A stretch of DNA of 64,000 nt from Oceanospirillaceae bacterium (lineage in GTDB: Bacteria > Pseudomonadota > Gammaproteobacteria > Pseudomonadales > Balneatricaceae): positions 1 through 64,000 of the forward strand of contig JABGSN010000063.1 of the NCBI GenBank assembly GCA_018647765.1, read 5' to 3'. The first letter of the stretch is position 1. Each line of letters starts with the position of its first letter. Under the pieces are notes generated by a model. That model was not told the DNA's origin, did not search any database, and saw only the letters and a list, made by a program, of their open reading frames with translations. Shown piece after piece: positions 60,256 to 64,000 of this stretch. The position numbers and the translations under genes are program-made.

Positions 60256-61497
60256 ATGGCCCTAGAATGGAATAACACCTTGAACTCAAGTCAACAACAA
60301 AACTGGTTATTGGACGATTTCCAAGTGCCAGAAGCAGAAGATAAAACCCGTTTTCATGATCTCGATCTACCCGATCAAGTGATGCAAGCCGTTGCAGCTT
60401 TAGGGTACAAATACTGTAGCCCGATTCAGGCATTAACATTACCAGAGTCTCTAGACGGTAAAGACATTACGGGTAAAGCTCAAACAGGCTCTGGTAAAAC
60501 AGCGGCCTTCTTATTGAGCATGATTACAGATTTTCTTGATTTTCCTATCCAAGGCCCGCGTCGCTTCGGCACGCCTAGAGCGCTAATTATTGCCCCCACG
60601 CGAGAGTTGGTCATGCAAATTGCCAGTGACGCCGAAGACTTAACCCGTTTTTGCGATGTCAATGTGCAGCAACTTGTGGGCGGTATGGATTTTGAAGCGC
60701 AGCAAAAACAACTGAAGCAAAAACCCACCGATATTATGGTGGCTACGCCAGGCCGGTTGTTAGATTTTTGTCGCCGTGGCCATGTCAATTTACGTGAAGT
60801 GGAAGTGGTGGTGTTGGACGAAGCGGATCGTATGTTAAGTATGGGTTTTATTCCCGATGTGCGCGCCATTATTCGTCAGACGCCAAAGAAAGAAGACCGA
60901 CAAACCTTGTTGTTTAGTGCCACCTTTAGTGATCAGATATTACGTTTAGCGGAGCAGTGGACGTTTGAACCGGTGCATGTGGAAATAGAGTCTGATGATT
61001 TAGCCAATGAAAGTGTCGAGCAAAAGTTCTTTTCTGTGGCCCGGTCTGACAAGTACAAAGTATTGCTCAATAGCTTGAAAACCATGGATGTAAAACGTGC
61101 CATCGTGTTTGCTAACCGCCGTCACATTACCCGCGACTTGGCCGAAAAGTTACAAAAAGATGGCATTCGTAGTGCGTTATTGTCGGGAGAGGTAGCGCAA
61201 GCTAAACGGGTAAAAACGTTGGAACGGTTCCGCAGTGGTGATACGCCGGTATTGGTGGCCACAGACGTGGCAGGCCGCGGTATTCACGTAGACGGTGTAA
61301 GTCACGTGTTTAACTATGACCTGCCCGAAGAATTGGAAGATTATGTGCATCGTATAGGTCGCACAGGCCGTGCGGGCGCCACTGGTACCTCCATTAGCTT
61401 TGCCTCTGAAGATGATGCGTTTTTAATGCCAGAATTAGAAGAACTCTTAGGTAAACGGTTAAATTGTGAGCCAACTCCAAGCGAACTGTTAGTTTAA
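60256..61497 (+). CDS. rhlB: DEAD-box ATP-dependent RNA helicase (RhlB-like)
   Basis: DEAD-box helicase of 413 residues. An N-terminal ~35-residue polar tail precedes the Q motif ([13 protein letters not shown]), then [70 protein letters not shown] and [10 protein letters not shown]. Arrangement and length fit the RhlB group; a long C-terminal RNA-binding tail is absent. RhlB typically joins RNase E in the RNA degradosome. Assignment to RhlB rather than another short DEAD-box protein is by overall resemblance. Confidence 0.88.
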   Translation: MALEWNNTLNSSQQQNWLLDDFQVPEAEDKTRFHDLDLPDQVMQAVAALGYKYCSPIQALTLPESLDGKDITGKAQTGSGKTAAFLLSMITDFLDFPIQGPRRFGTPRALIIAPTRELVMQIASDAEDLTRFCDVNVQQLVGGMDFEAQQKQLKQKPTDIMVATPGRLLDFCRRGHVNLREVEVVVLDEADRMLSMGFIPDVRAIIRQTPKKEDRQTLLFSATFSDQILRLAEQWTFEPVHVEIESDDLANESVEQKFFSVARSDKYKVLLNSLKTMDVKRAIVFANRRHITRDLAEKLQKDGIRSALLSGEVAQAKRVKTLERFRSGDTPVLVATDVAGRGIHVDGVSHVFNYDLPEELEDYVHRIGRTGRAGATGTSISFASEDDAFLMPELEELLGKRLNCEPTPSELLV

Positions 61498-61507
61498 AGG
61501 TGGATTA

Positions 61508-62530
61508 ATGAGTTCTCAACATCGAGTAGCGGTGATTGGTGGCGGTAGTTTTGGTACCGTACTCGCCGACATCGTAGCCCACAACGGTTACCCTGTGCGT
61601 TTGTGGATGCGTGATGAAGCCCTAGCGCAGGAAATTGCTGACACACGCATTAATTCCCGCTACGTGCCGGGTCTTACCTTGCACGCAGATCTAGAAATCG
61701 TGACCGACCTAGGCGACTGTATTAGTGCTGCTGATACAGTCATCTTTTCGGTGCCCAGTAAGGCATTTCGGGGCATCTTGGACTTAGTCAAAGACTTTAT
61801 CACCCCAGACCAAAACTTAGTGACCACCGCCAAGGGCATTGAACCCGAACGGTTTTTGCTCATGAGCCAAGTGCTGGAAGTGTATTTTCCTAACAACCCT
61901 GTCGGTGTTATCAGTGGCCCAAACTTAGCTAAAGAAGTGGCGGCAAAGCAACTTACCGGTACGGTTATTGCCAGCGACAACGAGGCCCTGCGCCAAACCA
62001 TACAAGACGTGCTGCAATGTAGTTTTTTTCGAGTCTACGCCAGTAACGATCGCTATGGCACGGAATTGGGCGGCGCGCTAAAAAATATCTACGCCATTGC
62101 CGCGGGCTTGAGTGCCGCTATGGGCATGGGCGAAAACACCCGCAGCATGCTACTGACCCGAAGTTTAGCGGAAATGAGCCGTTTAGCAGTGCACATGGGC
62201 GCCAACCCAATGACCTTTTTGGGGCTGGCGGGCGTGGGCGACCTTATCGTCACTTGTATGTCGCCTTTGAGCCGAAATTACCGAGTAGGTTATGCTTTAG
62301 GACAGGGTAAGAGTTTAGATGAGGCCGTTTCCGAATTGGGCGAAGTGGCCGAAGGGGTCAATACCTTAGCCTTGGTTAAAGCCAAGTCGGATCAACTACA
62401 CGTGCATATGCCCCTAGTTGATGGTCTGTATGCCTTGGTATATGAAGGTGCAGAGGTGTCCAGCGTGGCTCAGTCTTTGATGTCTAGAGATCAGAATTCT
62501 GACGTTGAGTTTGTACTAAAACGAAGCTAA
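61508..62530 (+). CDS. gpsA: Glycerol-3-phosphate dehydrogenase [NAD(P)+]
   Basis: Makes sn-glycerol-3-phosphate from dihydroxyacetone phosphate for phospholipid synthesis. 340 residues. The N-terminal cofactor motif is VIGGGSFGTVLADIVAHNG, then VPSKAFRG, the TAKGIEP segment, SGPNLAKEV, the catalytic Lys in GGALKNIYAIAAGL and LAGVGDLIVTCMSPLSRNYRVG. AGGTGG precedes the ATG. It is the first of a set (gpsA, DUF4389, sixA, DUF4892, patatin-like) that is conserved in order in Pseudomonas-like genomes as far as I recall. Confidence 0.96.
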   Translation: MSSQHRVAVIGGGSFGTVLADIVAHNGYPVRLWMRDEALAQEIADTRINSRYVPGLTLHADLEIVTDLGDCISAADTVIFSVPSKAFRGILDLVKDFITPDQNLVTTAKGIEPERFLLMSQVLEVYFPNNPVGVISGPNLAKEVAAKQLTGTVIASDNEALRQTIQDVLQCSFFRVYASNDRYGTELGGALKNIYAIAAGLSAAMGMGENTRSMLLTRSLAEMSRLAVHMGANPMTFLGLAGVGDLIVTCMSPLSRNYRVGYALGQGKSLDEAVSELGEVAEGVNTLALVKAKSDQLHVHMPLVDGLYALVYEGAEVSSVAQSLMSRDQNSDVEFVLKRS

Positions 62531-62620
62531 CCCACGCTCCTTTTGCCAGTGGCAACACTTGAAATATGGGCGTCTAGCCTCTATGTTGTTATTATCACCA
62601 CATCCAATGGAGTTGAATGA

Positions 62621-62917
62621 ATGCAAGCGTTAAAGAACAATCTCACCTCAGAAGCGTTTTGGCTACGTTTGGTATTTATGTTGTTAAGCCTGCTATTAGT
62701 GGAGCTTGCGGCATCTGTTTTAGTATTGTTAGTTGTTGGCCAATTTTTATACCGCTTGTTTAACGAGGCAAGCCACAGCAAAATACTGCAGTTTAGTAAC
62801 AGTTTAGGCCGCTTTATTCTGCATAGTTATCGATTTTTGTCCTATCAAACCGACACCAAACCGTTTCCTTTTAGCGATTGGCCTGAGGCTGAAGACTTAC
62901 CCAAGGAAGACGATTAA
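62621..62917 (+). CDS. DUF4389 family membrane protein
   Basis: A 98-residue protein with one or two membrane segments at about residues 15-48 (WLRLVFMLLSLLLVELAAS...VLLVVGQFLYRLF). A conserved region FSNSLGRFILHSYRFLSYQTDTKPFPFSDW follows, with an acidic C-terminus. This matches the DUF4389 family, of unknown function. GGAG precedes the start by 10 bases. The TAA stop overlaps the sixA ATG by one base. Confidence 0.85.
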   Translation: MQALKNNLTSEAFWLRLVFMLLSLLLVELAASVLVLLVVGQFLYRLFNEASHSKILQFSNSLGRFILHSYRFLSYQTDTKPFPFSDWPEAEDLPKEDD

Positions 62918-63387
62918 TGAAACTGTTGTTGGTGCGTCATGGTGAAGCCAGTTTTAATGCTTCAACCGACGCCCAGCGTCCCCTTACACAGCAAGGCATA
63001 CGTGCAGTTGAGCAACAAGTCGCCAACGCTGCGATCCCTTGGGCCGATTTCTCTGCCCTATGGGCTAGCCCATATTTACGAGCGCAGCAAACAGCCCAAC
63101 TCATTCAACGTCGCTTAGAAGCGCAGTCACTGCCCTTGGAGTTACAAACGCATCAAGCCATTACGCCCCATGGCGAGTTAAACCAAGTGCAAGATTTTTT
63201 GTTAGCACAACCTCAAGCAGGCATTATCTTGGTTACGCATCAACCACTAGTGAGCGGCTTGATAGGGCGTTTTTGCCATGCTGACCCCTATCTTGGTGAG
63301 CCCATGATGCCAGCCTCAATGGCCTTGTTAGAGGGCGAAGTTGCGGTTGCCGCATGTATGACCTTGACTCAATTGGAGCACCCATGA
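62917..63387 (+). CDS. sixA: Phosphohistidine phosphatase SixA
   Basis: Histidine-phosphatase superfamily protein of 156 residues, as SixA (161 in E. coli). The phosphoacceptor is His8 in LLLVRHGEA; the second catalytic His is in LVTHQPLVSGL, with Arg in SPYLRAQQTA. SixA removes phosphate from His residues, notably in the nitrogen-related phosphotransferase system. Overlapping stop/start codons join it to genes on both sides. Confidence 0.93.
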   Translation: MKLLLVRHGEASFNASTDAQRPLTQQGIRAVEQQVANAAIPWADFSALWASPYLRAQQTAQLIQRRLEAQSLPLELQTHQAITPHGELNQVQDFLLAQPQAGIILVTHQPLVSGLIGRFCHADPYLGEPMMPASMALLEGEVAVAACMTLTQLEHP

Positions 63388-63932
63388 AACTGGATTTCAA
63401 AGCACTCATCGTGTTGTTAATACCCTTCACTTTGGCGACTTATAGCGTCAATGGTTATGCCGACACCGTACTTAACATGGTCCCGGGTAGTCGTTTAGTG
63501 GAGCGGGTTACACTTGGCGCCCCCTACTATGTATTGCCGGTAAGTAGCATACGCAAAGTTAATGGCGTGATTGCAGCTGAGCATAATTTGTATTTAACCG
63601 GTGAACTGTCGGCCTACACTTGGCAAGTGGTACCGGGCATGGGGCCTGAGCGCGCCCACTTAACTAGCCTGTCGCAGTTACAAGATGCTGGTGCAGAAGT
63701 ATTGTTTGACTGTCATGGTCGCGCCTGTGGCTCTAGCAACCAATGGGCTAATCAAGTGTTTCACGAATCTGGCCTCTACGGCTTAGATGAACAGCAGCGT
63801 TACACTGCGCTAAAACAACAGGTACCGCAAGGGGTGGACTATTATGCGCTTTATACCACCCAGAGGGGAAATCGCAAAGTTTACCTGCATTTCGAACATT
63901 TACAGGGTATGACCCAGCAGATAGGACAGTAA
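63384..63932 (+). CDS. DUF4892 domain protein, periplasmic
   Basis: A 182-residue protein. ATG 63384 overlaps the sixA stop (ATGA) and gives a good signal peptide (KALIVLLIPFTLATYSVNGYA, cleavage about residue 25); the upstream ATG 63354 is not needed. The conserved segment LFDCHGRACGSSNQWANQVFHESGLYGLDEQQRY, with two Cys that could form a disulfide, matches DUF4892. Relatives I recall are longer (~280) with an extra C-terminal part, so this is a short version. Function is unknown. Confidence 0.78.
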   Translation: MKLDFKALIVLLIPFTLATYSVNGYADTVLNMVPGSRLVERVTLGAPYYVLPVSSIRKVNGVIAAEHNLYLTGELSAYTWQVVPGMGPERAHLTSLSQLQDAGAEVLFDCHGRACGSSNQWANQVFHESGLYGLDEQQRYTALKQQVPQGVDYYALYTTQRGNRKVYLHFEHLQGMTQQIGQ

Positions 63933-64000
63933 TGATGCCAACAGTGGCCTTGGTTTTAGGCAGTGGTGGAGCCAGAGGCAACGCCCATATCGGTGTGATA
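63932..64000 (+). CDS. Patatin-like phospholipase family protein (3' truncated by window edge)
   Basis: Only the first 23 codons are in the window: MMPTVALVLGSGGARGNAHIGVI. This is the patatin N-terminus with the oxyanion loop GSGGARG, as in RssA/YchK proteins (usually GARGYAHIGV; here Asn replaces Tyr). The catalytic GxSxG Ser lies beyond the edge. Start and upstream stop overlap by one base (TAATG). Confidence 0.8.
   Translation, partial: MMPTVALVLGSGGARGNAHIGVI

Noticed and set aside
1-64000. Mobile element, prophage, CRISPR or defence island
   Set aside because: Reading through the window gave no transposase, integrase, terminal repeats, repeat-spacer array, restriction or toxin-antitoxin genes.

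Overview
The window looks like a chromosomal segment from a marine-type gammaproteobacterium near the Oceanospirillales/Pseudomonadales. This is an inference from protein resemblance and gene order: lexA-sulA, gpsA-DUF4389-sixA-DUF4892-patatin, ApeB, YbiT, PpnP and DUF5062. No database search was possible. It is almost fully coding (about 57 intact or edge-truncated protein genes and two broken ones). I saw no rRNA, tRNA, insertion sequence, integrase, prophage or CRISPR array.

Layout. 1-2366: end of a heterotetrameric sarcosine oxidase operon (soxA fragment, soxG, terminator). 2536-5410: a FAD-dependent dehydrogenase of the COG2509 type, a MAPEG membrane protein and a decayed GNAT acetyltransferase. 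5440-10152: a polyamine-type ABC importer on the minus strand (ATPase, binding protein, two permeases). 10395-13751: divergent SDR, then aldehyde dehydrogenase and hydroxyisobutyrate-dehydrogenase-like genes. 13753-17473: HrpB helicase, a stand-alone Lrp/AsnC sensor domain and a broken PAS chemoreceptor.

17787-34614 is the most coherent block, one long plus-strand run. It encodes an M20 amidohydrolase, a SorC/DeoR-type regulator, deoxyribose-phosphate aldolase, a two-domain ALDH16-like aldehyde dehydrogenase and a BMP-type nucleoside ABC importer (four genes). Cytidine deaminase, purine nucleoside phosphorylase, thymidine phosphorylase, phosphopentomutase and adenosine deaminase follow. Together these import nucleosides, deaminate and phosphorolyse them, and cleave deoxyribose-5-phosphate to glyceraldehyde-3-phosphate and acetaldehyde; the ALDH16-like enzyme is well placed to oxidise the acetaldehyde. 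A squalene/phytoene synthase-like gene and a VOC protein are appended to the end.

34607-41829: YbiT, an HD phosphohydrolase, an enoyl-CoA hydratase, a DUF5062 protein, AmtB behind a sigma-54-type promoter, an unusual enolase-superfamily protein, thioredoxin 2 and PpnP. 41830-53213: acyl-CoA and malonyl-CoA metabolism (thiolase, FadJ-like protein, metallo-hydrolase, S4 protein, BenE transporter, malonyl-CoA decarboxylase on the minus strand; SrkA kinase, acyl-CoA dehydrogenase and CoA-transferase on the plus strand). 53210-64000: Prc protease, ApeB aminopeptidase, SulA-like protein, LexA and DinG around shared SOS boxes, an RhlB-like helicase, GpsA, DUF4389, SixA, DUF4892 and the start of a patatin-like gene.

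No wholly new multi-gene system is obvious. The items most worth a second look are the ALDH16-like enzyme inside a deo operon, the orphan squalene/phytoene synthase, the enolase-superfamily protein lacking a metal-ligand Asp, the chemoreceptor with two paired deletions, and a perfect FNR-type box before the nucleoside block.
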